Assembly: GCF_000247815.1 (NCBI RefSeq)
Contig: NC_021680.1
Span: forward strand, 5,276,410-5,340,409
Length of the DNA: 64,000 nucleotides
Source: Ficedula albicollis
Lineage: Eukaryota; Chordata; Aves; Passeriformes; Muscicapidae
Direction of reading: 5' to 3'
Below, piece after piece: positions 53,581 through 64,000 of the stretch. How positions within the stretch are numbered: the first letter of the stretch is position 1; each line of letters starts with the position of its first letter. The position numbers and the translations under genes are program-made. The notes under the pieces were generated by a model. The model did not search any database and had not been told where the DNA came from. It was given only the letters and a program-made list of their open reading frames with translations.

Positions 53581-55040
53581 GCTAAGGATATAGCTATTGT
53601 GTTAAATAATCTTCAGTGAGCCCTCCTGCTATAAATTTCTCTAGTTGTTCCATTTCCCTCCCTTAGTACACTGCTGGTATCCAAAGCATCTATGACAAGG
53701 AAATCCAAAATATATTCAAAGGTTATTTTCTTTTTATTTGTTCTAGAACTCATGTTCTGTAGTTTCACTGCAAGCTTTCTGTTTCTTACCTTCTAAGAAA
53801 CACTGAGAAATAGGCCCCTGTTTACTTTCTGTCTGAGATTTTGCTAATGTCTTTTCCATAGTTTCCTTTATAGTTTTCCCAAGCAGAAGAATCTCAGTTT
53901 ATTTAATGTATGCATTTTCAGAATGAAATAGATTAAATGTTATTCTTGAAGTCATATTTGTTCCAGTTCTACATTCATTATTTTTACCTCATTTATTCCC
54001 CTGTGGTTTTACACAGTGGTACAATGATATCTTCTCTATTGCTCTCTTACTCTTTTCCTAATTTGTCTCATAATACCTGCTTACTGAACTCCCTCTAAAG
54101 CTGATATTTCCACATAATTATTCATTATATGATTTCAAGAGCACTTTCGTGAGCACTAATACTAGTTTAGAGCCTACCTAATTTATTGGCAGAGCAGTTT
54201 TTCATCAGCTGAACCCCTCTTGCCACATTTTTTGTCTACACAGCCCCGTGGAAGCTCTCCGAAGGAGTTCACTGGTGGATTCACTCTCTGCATTAGGAAA
54301 ACTTTTATCACTCAGCCTTTGCCACCTCTATGGTAGCTTTTATTTTGCATGGAGGCTAATTAGACAACAGAATTATATGGGTGAATTCCTGTTGCAGACC
54401 TTCTAGGACCCTCTTTGGACACTCCAATATTGGGGACTTCCTCAGAGATACTTCAGTAAAACAGAAGTTCAGTTTTAACCAAATCTGTTCCAGTGCACTG
54501 CTTAGAGGATCCAGTGTAAGAGACAAAACTTGCACATTTTGAACCATGTTTATACTCCCAATACACTGTTATTTCACTATACCAAGTTTATGCACATGTA
54601 TCAATTTATACTTTACATTTTATATTTTATATATTTACAATTGTATGTTTTATTACCGGTAAATGAAGCATTACTGCATTTTTCTTTATCATCACAAGTA
54701 CTGAAAGGAAAATTACCCTGAAATCTGAAAATAGACTTGGAGATTTTGGTGTAAATTATGCTCCTGCTCCTTCTGCAGAAAAGAAAATCTGATAAATGAT
54801 GCCATGTAATGGTGCATTAGATAACAGCAGGATCAGCATACATATCACTTGAAGTTGAATAAAAAGTTTTTTTCCTTCCCTGTAATCTTTAATAAACCAT
54901 CAGAGCAGCTAGACCTATGAGAACCATTCCAGGTAATTCTAACTTGCTGCATGTTTTCAAAACAAAAGTGCAGAGATGAACTTAAAAATAGCATTACTTG
55001 AATGGGAGATCAATTATTATTATTATTCTTATTTTTTATT
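53581..55040. other. Intergenic, no feature found
   Basis: T-rich unique DNA. No coding, RNA or repeat signal beyond short ATT runs near 55013. Confidence 0.6.
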
Positions 55041-55175
55041 TCACGGAATTGTTGAATCCCAGAATGGTTTGGATTGGGAGAGACCTTAAAGCCCATATTG
55101 TTCCAGCCCCTGCCGTGGGCAGGGACACCTTCCACTAGACCAAGTTGCTCCAAGCCTTTTCCAACTTCATCATTT
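55041..55175 (-). mobile_element. CR1 LINE 3' fragment, antisense
   Basis: CACGGAATTGTTGAATCCCA, GAATGGTTTGGATTGGGAGA, TGCCGTGGGCAGGGACACCT and CACTAGACCAAGTTGCTCCA. Confidence 0.92.
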
Positions 55176-55623
55176 AAAACTAAAAGAGTTACTAAAGACA
55201 TTTTTCTCTTCATCCCCTGTCTTCATCTTGCATGATTTTACTTTCCACACCTGCTTTTTATTCTGTACTTATGTTTCTCATTTTCACCTCACACTGATTA
55301 TAGCAGCAAGGATTTTTTTATTCCCTTAGTAGCAACTCACTGCTCTAGGATGTGAAGAATGTGAGTCAGTTCACTTTCCAGAAACACCATTAGCTGTCCC
55401 CAGTATTATGTTTTCCCTTGGGTTTACCTTGATATGACTCAGTAACTTCTCAGGTATTTCAGATTTCCATTGCTGGCAGCATTCATACTGTTGCTTGCCG
55501 TCCACTAAGGTGAAAGTCATTAATAGTTCTGATAATGATTTGATCCTCCATTTGCCATGAACATGGCTGGGGTACATGGCAGAGACAAAGGATGTGATTT
55601 TTCCCCATGAAGACACTGTTCCA

Positions 55624-55748
55624 GTGGAAGGGGCTGCGCAGGGATGTGGTGCCATCTCCATCCTCACAGGTTTCCCAGCCTGAGCAGCCTGATCTGACCC
55701 CAGTGCTGTGGGCACAAGGATGGTCAGGACCTCCTGAGGCCCTTTACA
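55624..55748 (+). mobile_element. CR1 LINE 3' fragment, sense
   Basis: GGGATGTGGTGCCATCTCCA, TCCTCACAGGTTTCCCAGCC, GAGCAGCCTGATCTGACCCC and GGACCTCCTGAGGCCCTT reproduce a CR1 3' subfamily. It explains most of the 155-codon minus-strand frame at 55371-55838, which is therefore not a gene. Confidence 0.88.
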
Positions 55749-55796
55749 GCACAAATCTTCCATTTTACAGCACAAATCTTCCATTTTACAGCACAG
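55743..55796. repeat. 21-bp tandem repeat, about 2.5 units
   Basis: TTTACAGCACAAATCTTCCA repeats at 55743, 55764 and 55785, period 21. Confidence 0.95.
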
Positions 55797-57176
55797 TGCA
55801 GCTATTAGACAAATATTAGACCACATACCTGCGCACAAGGAAGAGAAAAGAAAGAGGGAATTCAGAAAGTTTTAACATAATGGGTTTCAGTTTTGAGTAG
55901 AGATCTCTTTTTCCAGTTGATAAGAGATGAGGAAGGATCAGGATAGACACAAAAATTGTATTCGTTCTGAACGGAAACAACAAATACAGATATGGAAAAT
56001 CAATCACCAGAAAGCCCAAAACACCAAGTTTGCTGTTGTAAAAAAAATTTGTAAATTCAGTCATCAAATTAAACTCCACACCAAACTTGATGTTTTGGCT
56101 TTGATAAATCTGGGATGTCATGTTGAATACTGCTTTTTATTTTCTTAAAATTTCTGTCTCTGTTATAAATGGAAACAATGCAGGAAAAAAGACTCCAGGA
56201 CGTAAAAGATTAATCCTACCTCACCTACTTTGACCAGGAGCATTTTTTGACAAATTAATTTCCTTGAGCTGTTAAAACCTTGTCCCTTCCTATAAATTGT
56301 AATGGAACTTCTCTCTAATTATGGGCTGTGTGTCCAGCCAGCTCTGATCTTCTTTCAAATACCAAATCCTTCAATAAAATTTATCCACATCAAACTTCTT
56401 ATGTTTAGTGATGACACCAATGATGAAATCATTCAGCAGAATCATTTTTCATATTGTGGTAAAATCAGTATTAAACACTGGTGACTTGTACTTTAACAGC
56501 TTCCGGGGGGAAAAAAGAAGGATTTTGAAAGTCATACTGAACATGTGCATACAAAATAATACAGAATACTCATTAAATTCCTCCAAACTCTTACTGTATT
56601 GATTAGCAGTCAAACTGTCAGGGATCTGACCTATTTGCTCTTCCACATAGCATCCTTCTGACATTTACTGTAAGGAGGAGAAATGTGCCTCCTCTTCCAG
56701 TAGGATGTGGTAGAAAATGAAGAAAGTCAGAGCAGGAACAAAGAAAGCAAGAAGCTGGGAGTGGTGACAGACATATCCTGTTTTGCTCTTTGCTCATTTA
56801 AAATGACTGTTAATTAATTATTAATTTATCAAACATGTACACAAGCTATTCTTTTATGTATTCTTCGGATCATGGAGATGAGATGGTTGCACTTCCAGCT
56901 TTTGCTGTCTCTGGGTGGTTACAGAGCAGGAAACGCTTCAGAAATGCATTCTAAGCCTTCTCCTCAAATCACACCAGCTATGGATCTCCATGGGTGAGGC
57001 ATCATCCCCGGGAGCTGGTGTCTTTTGTAGGTTAAACAGGAAGGGGCTGGCTCCATTCCTGGTGTTCCAGAAGAAGAGTGTATGACAGGATCCATATCCA
57101 CTGTGAATGAGAGTTTAGGAGCCATAAAAACATCCAATGCAGCTGTTGAGACCAAGCATTTTCCCTCCCAGCGTGC

Positions 57177-57281
57177 GTCGGCGTGGGGACCAGGGCACAA
57201 CCCCAGCTCTGTGCCCACTCTGAGCACTGTCGGCGTGGGGAACCAGGACACAACCCCAGCTCTGTGCCCACTCTGAGCACT
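57177..57281. repeat. 52-bp tandem duplication
   Basis: Units starting at 57177 and 57229 share GTCGGCGTGGGGA, ACAACCCCAGCTCTGTGCCC and ACTCTGAGCACT, with one inserted A in the second unit. Confidence 0.92.
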
Positions 57282-57918
57282 TGAATTGCACATTTCCTTC
57301 TCTGTCATGTCAGATATTTTTCGCCCAGGGAAGGACAAGGCATTAAAGAAAAAGCAATGGGATTCCAGCTAACAGAGCACCCTCTCAATTGCGCTATTCA
57401 CATTAAGCAAGCACAGGGATTGATGCAAAGGAGCTGCTCGGACCAGTGAGTCAGACACTCCTGGGTATGGCATGAAATTGTTCTATCTATCACAGGGTGG
57501 AGTGTTCTCTCTGTACTGCACATGTAAAAGTACATTAAATTGGAACTGTTGTACTGTGCCTTTTCTATTCCAGACAATTGCCAGTTTAATCAATGCATAT
57601 TTTATCATGTCTTTGAATGTCTAGGAATAGTTTCATCCACAGTGCCTTATCAAATGCTTTGGCATGAACAGGAGGGCTCCATACTTCTGCACAGCCAGCC
57701 CAGACTGTGGTAAAAACCCCATTTTGGTCAGAAACATTGTTATCCATACACTGCTCCTGCTCAGGAGCACTCTGTAATTCCTATCAGCAAGAAAAAAAGT
57801 GGAGTAAAGCTCTTCCCAGTCCTTTACCATCACTGCTCTACACATGGCCTGGCAAGTGGGCTACAGAAGACATTGACTTCTGACAGCAGAACTGAGGGAA
57901 AATCTGATTAGGATGAAT

Positions 57919-58030
57919 CAGAATTTGGGACTTCACCATATTTTTATCTGGGTAAAAAAGCAGAAGCAGGGCACCAGAATTTGGGATTTCACCATACTTT
58001 TATCTGGGTAAAAAAGCAGAAGCAGGGCAG
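57919..58030. repeat. 56-bp tandem duplication
   Basis: Units 57919-57974 and 57975-58030 begin CAGAATTTGGGA and end AAGCAGAAGCAGGGCA, with two or three mismatches. Confidence 0.93.
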
Positions 58031-58850
58031 ACATGAATTCCTGATCCCCATCTCTAGTTAGGTCTGAATCAGAATGAAAAATAGAACAAAGAATATTAAA
58101 TCAGATTTCTCGAGTAAAGCCAAAACACTGAAATTATAGACAATGCCAAGCCCAAGATATCTGCAAAACACGCAATTCAGGTGGGTCTCACTCCGATATA
58201 TTTCCTGTCACTTAATATCAGAATTTAAAATCACCATCTAAGCACAGATCTAAAGCCTAACCTATAAGAGCTGAAGGACATTGACAGGGATGGAAGTAGG
58301 CTGTTAAAATGAGAAATTGGCATCTTACAGTAATCATGTGAACAACCTAGGATTAAATAGAACTGGCTCTTGTTTCCCAGTTCAACACTTGTTTACCTAT
58401 TTGATATCCTAGGAGTAAATACGGCTTTTAAAAATCAAACAGAACTAATTTATTAATGCATTCTTAGCTCTTTAGCAATGATTAATGGTAATTTTCTAGT
58501 TTTATGTTTCCAATGTTTAGCAGAAAGCTGTTAGAAAATCAGTGCATAATGACACTGCCGAGGTATTTGCTGTTCTAACAGCAACACTGCAGAGAAAGAT
58601 TCTGGAATCAGAATTCATACACGTGGCAATTAGCTGTGAAGGTTGGTAGTGAAATAGCTGGGTTCTTTTACTTTTGGAATAAATGGAAACAATGTTTTTG
58701 AAGAAATTGAACTAACGTCTTCTGGGAGGAATGCAGTTCCTTTCTGACATACATAAATTCTCCCATAATCCAGGAGAACTCATATAAATTCATATAAATG
58801 TGAATATAAAATTTACTATTAGAGATTACAGCAAGGCATCCAAAGTTCTC

Positions 58851-59196
58851 AGAAGCTTTCTCCAATATCAACAGCTTGGGTTTAGCAATCTTGGGGATTT
58901 TTGTTGCGGCTCGTGTATATTTCATTCAGTTCATTGTTATAATAGTTTGTTCCTACGTACCCCTATGTTTTCCCCAATTGGTTTGCCCCATCAATATCAA
59001 CAGCTTGGGCTTAGCAATCTTGGAGATTTTTGTTGCGGCTCGTGTATATTTCATTCAGAAGCTTTCTCCAATATCAACAGCTTGGGTTTAGCAATCTTGG
59101 GGATTTTTGTTGCGGCTCGTGTATATTTCATTCAGTTCATTGTTATAATAGTTTGTTCCTACGTACCCCTATGTTTTCCCCAATTGGTTTGCCCCA
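58851..59196. repeat. Triplicated host-LTR junction
   Basis: Copy A 58851-58990 and copy C 59057-59196 are identical (period 206) from AGAAGCTTTCTCC to GTTTGCCCCA. Partial copy B (58991-59058) lies between them. Each copy spans the boundary between flanking DNA (CTTGGGTTTAGCAATCTTGG) and the proposed LTR start TGTTGCGGCTCG. B differs by two bases (GGGCTTAG, TGGAGA). Confidence 0.9.
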
Positions 59197-59241
59197 AGTT
59201 GTATCCACCCCTGTAACTACCTTGTTTGGCATTCCCTGGCC

Positions 59242-59367
59242 CTTGTCCATCATGTAACCCCGCCCCTTGTTCCAGCACCTTCCTTGTCCATCATTGTAAC
59301 CCCGCCCCTTGTTCCAGCACCTTCCTTGTCCATCCGCCCCTTGTTCCAGCACTTTCCTTGTCAATCC
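59242..59367 (+). repeat. Direct repeats in LTR U3
   Basis: CTTGTCCATCA...CCCCGCCCCTTGTTCCAGCA units start at 59242, 59283, 59325 and 59357 (spacing 41, 42 and 32). The GC-box-like CCCGCCCC in the first two is the kind of enhancer repeat seen in retroviral U3. The third unit has lost about ten bases. Confidence 0.85.
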
Positions 59368-59570
59368 TACCCTGGGCCAATCCCTACTTGTTCCACCCCT
59401 TTGGAATCCCCTGTTACTCGATGTCCCATTGGCCCATGCGACCCTTTCTCCTCCCCCTGCTCCCTCATTGATTGTAACCCTGTAAGACCCTGCCCTCCAC
59501 TCGTCCCCCTAAGGATCCCTCATTGGTCAATTGTTTGTACCCACCCCCTGATGTGCCCCATATTTAATCC

Positions 59571-59577
59571 CAAGCAC
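59571..59577 (+). promoter_or_regulatory. LTR TATA-like element
   Basis: TATTTAA, about 52 bases before the AATAAA signal. A CCAAT-type inverse (ATTGGTCAATTG) lies about 45 bases upstream. Together these suggest a polymerase II promoter in the LTR, with a start near 59600. Confidence 0.5.
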
Positions 59578-59628
59578 AGCAGTGCTCAAGGCTCTTTGCC
59601 TCTGAGCCCTTTAACGCTAATAAATTGT

Positions 59629-59634
59629 GTTGAA
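59629..59634 (+). terminator. LTR polyadenylation signal
   Basis: AATAAA followed at once by TTGTGTTGAACC, a GT-rich downstream element. Confidence 0.6.
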
Positions 59635-59768
59635 CCTCAGGAGCTGAGAGCCTTCCTCATCTTCTTTACCACGAGGTGGGCAACACTGAATATCTACTCG
59701 CTCTAAAGGTTCTGCCTTCAGGAAATCATACCTTGGGGCAGTTCCCCACATCTGGCATGGCGTCGTGC

Positions 59769-60031
59769 GCCGTTAAAGAGCTAGCCTTGGTTCCAGTGGT
59801 TTCAACTTCAATGGTTCTGTGTTTCTATGGGAATGAAAGAACACCAGATTTCAGTGCCAATCAGCCAGCAATTCAGCCAGTTAGGTGGGTGAAAACTGTG
59901 TGCCGTTAAAGAGCTAGCCTGGGGTTCCAGTGGTTTCAACTTCAATGGTTCTGTGTTTCTATGGGAATGAAAGAACACCAGATTTCAGTGCCAATCAGCC
60001 AGCAATTCAGCCAGTTAGGTGGGTGAAAACT
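59769..60031. repeat. 133-bp tandem duplication
   Basis: Units begin GCCGTTAAAGAGCTAGCC at 59769 and 59902 and share CCAGTGGTTTCAACTTCAAT through TTAGGTGGGTGAAAACT, with CCTTGG against CCTGGGG the only clear difference. The second unit overlaps the first unit of the 418-bp duplication. Confidence 0.93.
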
Positions 60032-60789
60032 CAGACATTTCATCTTTTCTGTACAAGAATCTAATACTTCTCAAATGCTTCTTTGGAAGATTAGAGTAGC
60101 CACCCGTCTTGAAGGTGTTTTTTGGCCTTGGCACAATATTGAGAATACCACAAAGATACACCAACACAGTTGGATTCCAAGTATTCTTGTTCATTGCTTT
60201 TGAAAAATAAATTGGAGCCAACAGTGGAGCATGAGCACATCCAAGTGACACCAGACTGTGAGAAAGGACAATGAACATGAGAAAAACAAAATTATCTTCG
60301 ATTTGTCTTAAAAGATACGTAAAGAACTTTTCCATCATCAGGAGTGCAGAATGGGAGCAGCTGACTGAAGGTGTTTCTATGGGAATGAAAGAACACCAGA
60401 TTTCAGTGCCAATCAGCCAGCAATTCAGCCAGTTAGGTGGGTAAAAACTCAGACATTTCATCTCTTCTGTACAAGAATCTAACACTTCTCAAATGCTTCT
60501 TTGGAAGATTAGAGTAGCCACCCGTCTTGAAGGTGTTTTTTGGCCTTGGCACAATATTGAGAATACCACAAAGATACACCAACACAGTTGGATTCCAAGT
60601 ATTCTTGTTCATTGCTTTTGAAAAATAAATTGGAGCCAACAGTGGAGCATGAGCACATCCAAGTGACACCAGACTGTGAGAAAGGACAATGAACATGAGA
60701 AAAACAAAATTATCTTCGATTTGTCTTAAAAGATACGTAAAGAACTTTTCCATCATCAGGAGTGCAGAATGGGAGCAGCTGACTGAAGG
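59953..60789. repeat. 418-bp tandem duplication
   Basis: Units 59953-60370 and 60371-60788 begin GTGTTTCTATGGGAATGAAA and end GCAGCTGACTGAAGG. I count about four substitutions. Each unit contains the same minus-strand open frame of about 107 codons. Since 418 is not a multiple of three, the two frames do not join. Confidence 0.93.
60015..60756 (-). other. Duplicated unrecognised open frame (about 107 codons per unit)
   Basis: On the minus strand each 418-bp unit encodes a frame starting MMEKFFTYLLRQ with a hydrophobic stretch (FVFLMFIVLSHSLVSLGC) and a basic tail. The upstream unit (read from 60756) ends at 60433. The downstream one extends to 60015 and is 49 codons longer at its N-terminus. 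I do not recognise the family. The replacements between the two copies (I/V, K/R, S/L near the C-terminus) are all amino-acid changing, which argues against selection on a protein. Most likely non-coding; a fragment of an unknown exon is possible. Confidence 0.25.
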
Positions 60790-61640
60790 CAGTTTTTAAG
60801 GAAGGGGTCTTTGGCAATGGGAGTATTTATATGACTCCATTACAACGTGCCTTTACTCAAAAATTGGATGAAAGGAAAAATCACGACATGAAGCAGATTT
60901 ATATAGGTTTCCTTGGGCTTCTATTCGGTTTTTTTTTTTGGTTGTTGTTGTTGTTGTTAATAACTTTGTGGGTTTATTGGCAGTCCAGGCTGAAATGAAT
61001 CCTTCCCAACCCAATGAGACAATAATGCTGCGGTCGAAGGAAGGAAAATCAGGCAGTGGTACCATGTGAAAACAATTTTTATTAGTCAATAGCAAATAAT
61101 CCCAATTTGGTCCCAGAACTTCATGACTCCCAGTTTGCTTTAGTTTAATCTACAACCTGCTAATTCAAGAGAAATGTAGCCAGAGCAAACAGAGGTAACA
61201 AAATCTCAGTGTGGGCTTTGAGTTCGTCTGGCTTCTAATCTAAGCTTCGAAAGGATTGGTCTGAACGAGGTCTTTGCAAGCAGCAAGGAGCTTATGAAAC
61301 AGTGAAAAGCACGGACAGCATTTCCTCAGCAACTGTACTTGGCTTGTCTTCCTGGTGCTCAGCTCTGTACCTCTGCTTCCCCACACCCAAACGATTCCAG
61401 CGCTCCCCTGGGAGCACCATTCCAGCAGCAGGATGCTGTCTTTAGTACTTTTCCTGACTCCTTTGTGGGGTTTCTGGTTCTGTTTGATCTGGGATGGACA
61501 AAAATTGCCACCAGGCTGAACCCAAGGCTTGACAGAGTGGTTTCCTGAGCTCTTATTTTTTCTGCAGTGAGACATCAAAGGGCGGAAACTCCAATAAAAA
61601 AATATTTTTATTCTTAAAAGACTTAAAGTTTTATGGCACA
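60790..61640. other. Intergenic, GTT microsatellite
   Basis: A TTG array of about six units lies at 60940-60958 beside a T9 run. The 151-codon minus-strand frame at 61240-61695 has no recognisable domain. Confidence 0.5.
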
Positions 61641-62130
61641 TAAATGTTATAAATGCTCTCTGTGAATATTTATATTTTTCTTTTGTATGGAACACATGTT
61701 TTTATTAAATAGAATTATTGTTTGATTGATTGACTGATTGGTTGATTGATGAATGAAAAACAAAGTTTTATCACAGCAGAATTTAATACCCAGGAGACTT
61801 TTCCTACTAAATCTGCATTAGTTTCTACTGCCATCAGAACTTTGAAAAGTGCTCTGTTTGTTTAGCTATCATCTCCCACAGAATGTAAATGTTATAAGTG
61901 CTCTTTGTGAATATTTATATTTTTATTTTGTATTGAACACATGTTTTTATTAAATAGAATTATTGTTTGATTGATTGACTGATTGGTTGATTGATGAATG
62001 AAAAACAAAGTTTTATCACAGCAGAATTTAATACCCAGGAGACTTTTCCTACTAAATCTGCATTAGTTTCTACTGCCATCAGAACTTTGAAAAGTGCTCT
62101 GTTTGTTTAGCTATCATCTCCCACAGAATG
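61641..62130. repeat. 245-bp tandem duplication
   Basis: Units 61641-61885 and 61886-62130 begin TAAATGTTATAA and end CATCTCCCACAGAATG. A handful of differences cluster in the first 50 bases and the remainder is identical. Each contains a TTGATTGATTGACTGATTGG tetranucleotide tract. Confidence 0.95.
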
Positions 62131-63589
62131 AGAAGTGTACAATAATGGTTTTAAGGCTCAGAGCTATTGCCAATATTGAATATTATGGTGTTAAAAGGAA
62201 ATTAAATTTGAAATAACAATTTTTTTCCCATCCTCAAAAGCGCCAAAACAGAGCTAAGTTTTAAATAAAACCATAAGGACCATGAAACATGATGGAGTTA
62301 TCTCAATCAAACAGTGGGCATAATTTATTTTATCAGAATGCTTTAATAATTGAGATAGATATTGATCAATAGATAATTGAAACATTAGTATAGCAGTAAT
62401 TTTTTTGCATTTGATCTAAGGTGATTTTGGAGCATGCATGATTCTCTGATATACTTCAGTTAATATAATGCAAAATTTCAAATTGTATTATAGTAGTGAT
62501 GTGACAATACATTGAATTGTTTGCAAAAAATACTGTTAGCTGTGTTATCTCCATAATCTGTATTAATAAAATGCTGAAATATTAAATGGTTGTTGTCTGA
62601 TGCTTAAACACAAAATTTGCATAGTTGCTTCTAATGATATTGCCAATAGTGATATTCACTTGTTTTGAATTTTGATACGATTCTGTTCTGTGTTTCTGAC
62701 ATGTTTCCATCTGCCCAGAAGTAATCTCTCTCCTTGACTTGTGTGGGATTTATGTAAGAGAATAGAATTTCACTGGAATTATATGATCAATTATTGGTAA
62801 AACACTATCCTTGAGAGTTTAAATGGACTGTAGTAATAGAGAAAGATTCTGAGGCCAATACACAGAAAAATCCAATAAAATTGGGTTTTCTCTGCTATTA
62901 AATTTTACTTTAAGGTCTTATTAAAATGTAGATCTCTTTGGTAACATTGGTATATAACAGAGGAATGTGCAAGTGTAGTCTCCAACATAAAATTCAAGAT
63001 GATAGCAGCATGCTGGTGTGTCCTGCTCAGACTCCTCAGGAAGTCCCAGACCTATTGCAGACTACTGTGTACCGGAAATAAATTAAATAATAAGTAGTTT
63101 TGTTATGTCACAAGGAATAAAACCCAGGTAAGTCTGGATCTCACAAGACTTCTTTCAAGATATTAAAATCTGATAATTGTTAACTTACATCTCATCTCTG
63201 ATTTCTTTCATGAAATTTGTTATCTCTTTAATCCTAAAACTTGAGTATTCCTGTCTCTTAAGCTTAAATTTATCCTTTGATTTGAAGTCCTAGTTCAGTG
63301 AACCTAAAGTTACATAATTTGCCAGACAGTTAAAGTTATTTAGAATGTGCTAAAGGAAAATTGTGACAATGAACTTAAATGTGTTTAAAAGTACTTATTT
63401 CAAAAAGGACTCACAAAGGTACAAATGCCTGCCTTGAACATGGTGCTTGTAACTCAGGGCTAAACTAACAGTACCAGCCTTTCCTTCTTGGCAGGATATT
63501 TAATGTTTCTGTAATTAAATATCTTAGGTAGGTGCAGTAAAAATAATTTAGGTTATCTCAAGACAAACAAAAAGATTCTTTTATTCCCA
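62131..63589. other. Intergenic, no feature found
   Basis: Strongly AT-rich unique DNA. No exon, RNA or repeat recognised. Confidence 0.6.
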
Positions 63590-63780
63590 GAACCACAGAA
63601 TATTCTGAGTTTGAAGGGACCAGTAAGGATCATCAAGTCCAACTCTGGAGTGAACAGCACATATGTGGATCAAATTCCCAACCTGCCCTGACCCATGATT
63701 GTTGTTGCAGTAATTCAGATATTCATCCAGGGACTGAAATATACTCCCTGAATTTTGTTCCAGTCTTTGTCAGCTAGAAA
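63590..63780 (-). mobile_element. CR1 LINE 3' fragment, antisense
   Basis: AACCACAGAATATTCTGAGT, TTGAAGGGACCAGTAAGGAT and CATCAAGTCCAACTCTGGAG, then CATCCAGGGACTGAAATA. Well diverged. 63781-64000 after it shows nothing recognisable. Confidence 0.8.
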
Positions 63781-64000
63781 TAAAAGAGCACTACATGCAC
63801 TTTAAGCACCACTGCAGTTTGCATAGGCACATATTGGTATAGTTCCAGTCACTTGCTGCAGGTATTTGTAATAAAGATGGATTATCAACTCCATATATTC
63901 CTTATGTCTTCCAGGGCACAGCTAATCCAAACAGATGCATCTGGACATCACAATGAATTAAGCAGCAGTTTTTATTACAAAGCCCTTAAACACGATCCTG

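Larger units (their letters stand above)
55797..58850. other. Intergenic with two short tandem duplications
   Basis: No gene recognised. Frames of 101 codons (55816-56121, minus) and 124 codons (56964-57338, minus) have no recognisable domain. The second runs through the 52-bp duplication. Confidence 0.55.
59108..59685 (+). mobile_element. ERV long terminal repeat (probable solo LTR)
   Basis: Seen: a 578-bp block bounded by TGTTGC and GCAACA, a 6-bp terminal inverted repeat with the TG...CA ends of retroviral LTRs. Inside are U3-type direct repeats (59242-59367), TATTTAA at 59571-59577, AATAAA at 59629-59634 and a GT-rich stretch just after it. Known: this order (U3 repeats, TATA, R with poly-A signal, short U5) is the retroviral LTR plan. 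No gag, pol or env and no obvious primer site follow at 59686, and no target-site duplication is visible, so it is probably solo or rearranged. It remains possible that 59685 is not the true right end. Confidence 0.65.

Noticed and set aside
55743..55796. CRISPR-like array
   Set aside because: Contiguous 21-bp units without spacers, in a vertebrate context.
55371..55838. 155-codon minus-strand frame with a CCKMEDL repeat
   Set aside because: The repeated peptide is the 21-bp tandem repeat and most of the rest is antisense to a CR1 fragment.
56964..57338. 124-codon minus-strand frame
   Set aside because: Its repeated segment is the 52-bp tandem duplication and no domain is recognisable.
59686..59768. 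Retroviral primer-binding site after the LTR
   Set aside because: TTGGGGCAGTTCCCCA here is a small hairpin and matches no tRNA 3' end that I can name.
60015..60485. Olfactory-receptor-like membrane protein
   Set aside because: The hydrophobic stretch is suggestive, but none of the family landmarks (MAYDRY, SY, PMLNPF types) is present.

Overview
This window is vertebrate nuclear DNA, almost certainly from a bird. The evidence is at least sixteen separate pieces of the 3' end of CR1, the dominant avian LINE, on both strands. Each is recognisable by blocks such as GAATGGTTTGGGTTGG, GGGACCTTAAAG, CAGGGACACCTTCCACT, CTTCCAGGGATGGGG and GGAAGAAATTCCTCCTG. There are also three LTR-type retroelement remnants of avian character. 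A passerine is plausible but is an inference. No protein-coding exon, tRNA, rRNA, CRISPR array or bacterial-style gene could be supported. The long open frames are homopolymer or trinucleotide artefacts or chance frames inside repeats.

Layout. 1-8750: one locus is present three times (1-1805, 1807-4445, 6357-8750) at close to allele-level identity. The copies are separated by a 496-base N gap, a single N at 1806 and a 1231-base run of pure G. Each copy holds an LTR-like block with a TTTAAAA-type promoter element (degenerate in copy 2), an AATAAA signal and an adjacent 11-base match to a tRNA-Leu primer-binding site. 8751-29642: AT-rich unique DNA with CR1 scraps, microsatellites and several short, nearly identical tandem duplications. 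29643-30424: poly-T, 719 G, poly-T. 30425-49887: more intergenic DNA with CR1 pieces, further tandem duplications and a probable minus-strand ERV/LTR fragment (about 45540-46530). 49888-52885: 2998 consecutive G. 52886-53212: a GC- and CpG-rich island-like block, followed by exactly 120 perfect AAT units. 53581-64000: intergenic DNA with a probable ERV LTR (59108-59685) whose left junction with host DNA is triplicated, then 133-, 418- and 245-bp tandem duplications.

Overall reading: a gene-poor intergenic (or intronic) stretch whose most striking features are assembly pathology (kilobase G runs, a false or haplotypic duplication, a likely sequencing-adapter scrap at 8253-8263) and an unusual number of short direct tandem duplications. 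I did not find a convincing new biological system. The points most worth checking are the GC-rich island hidden beside the 3-kb G run, the LTR junction triplication, and the duplicated 107-codon minus-strand open frame at 60015-60756.
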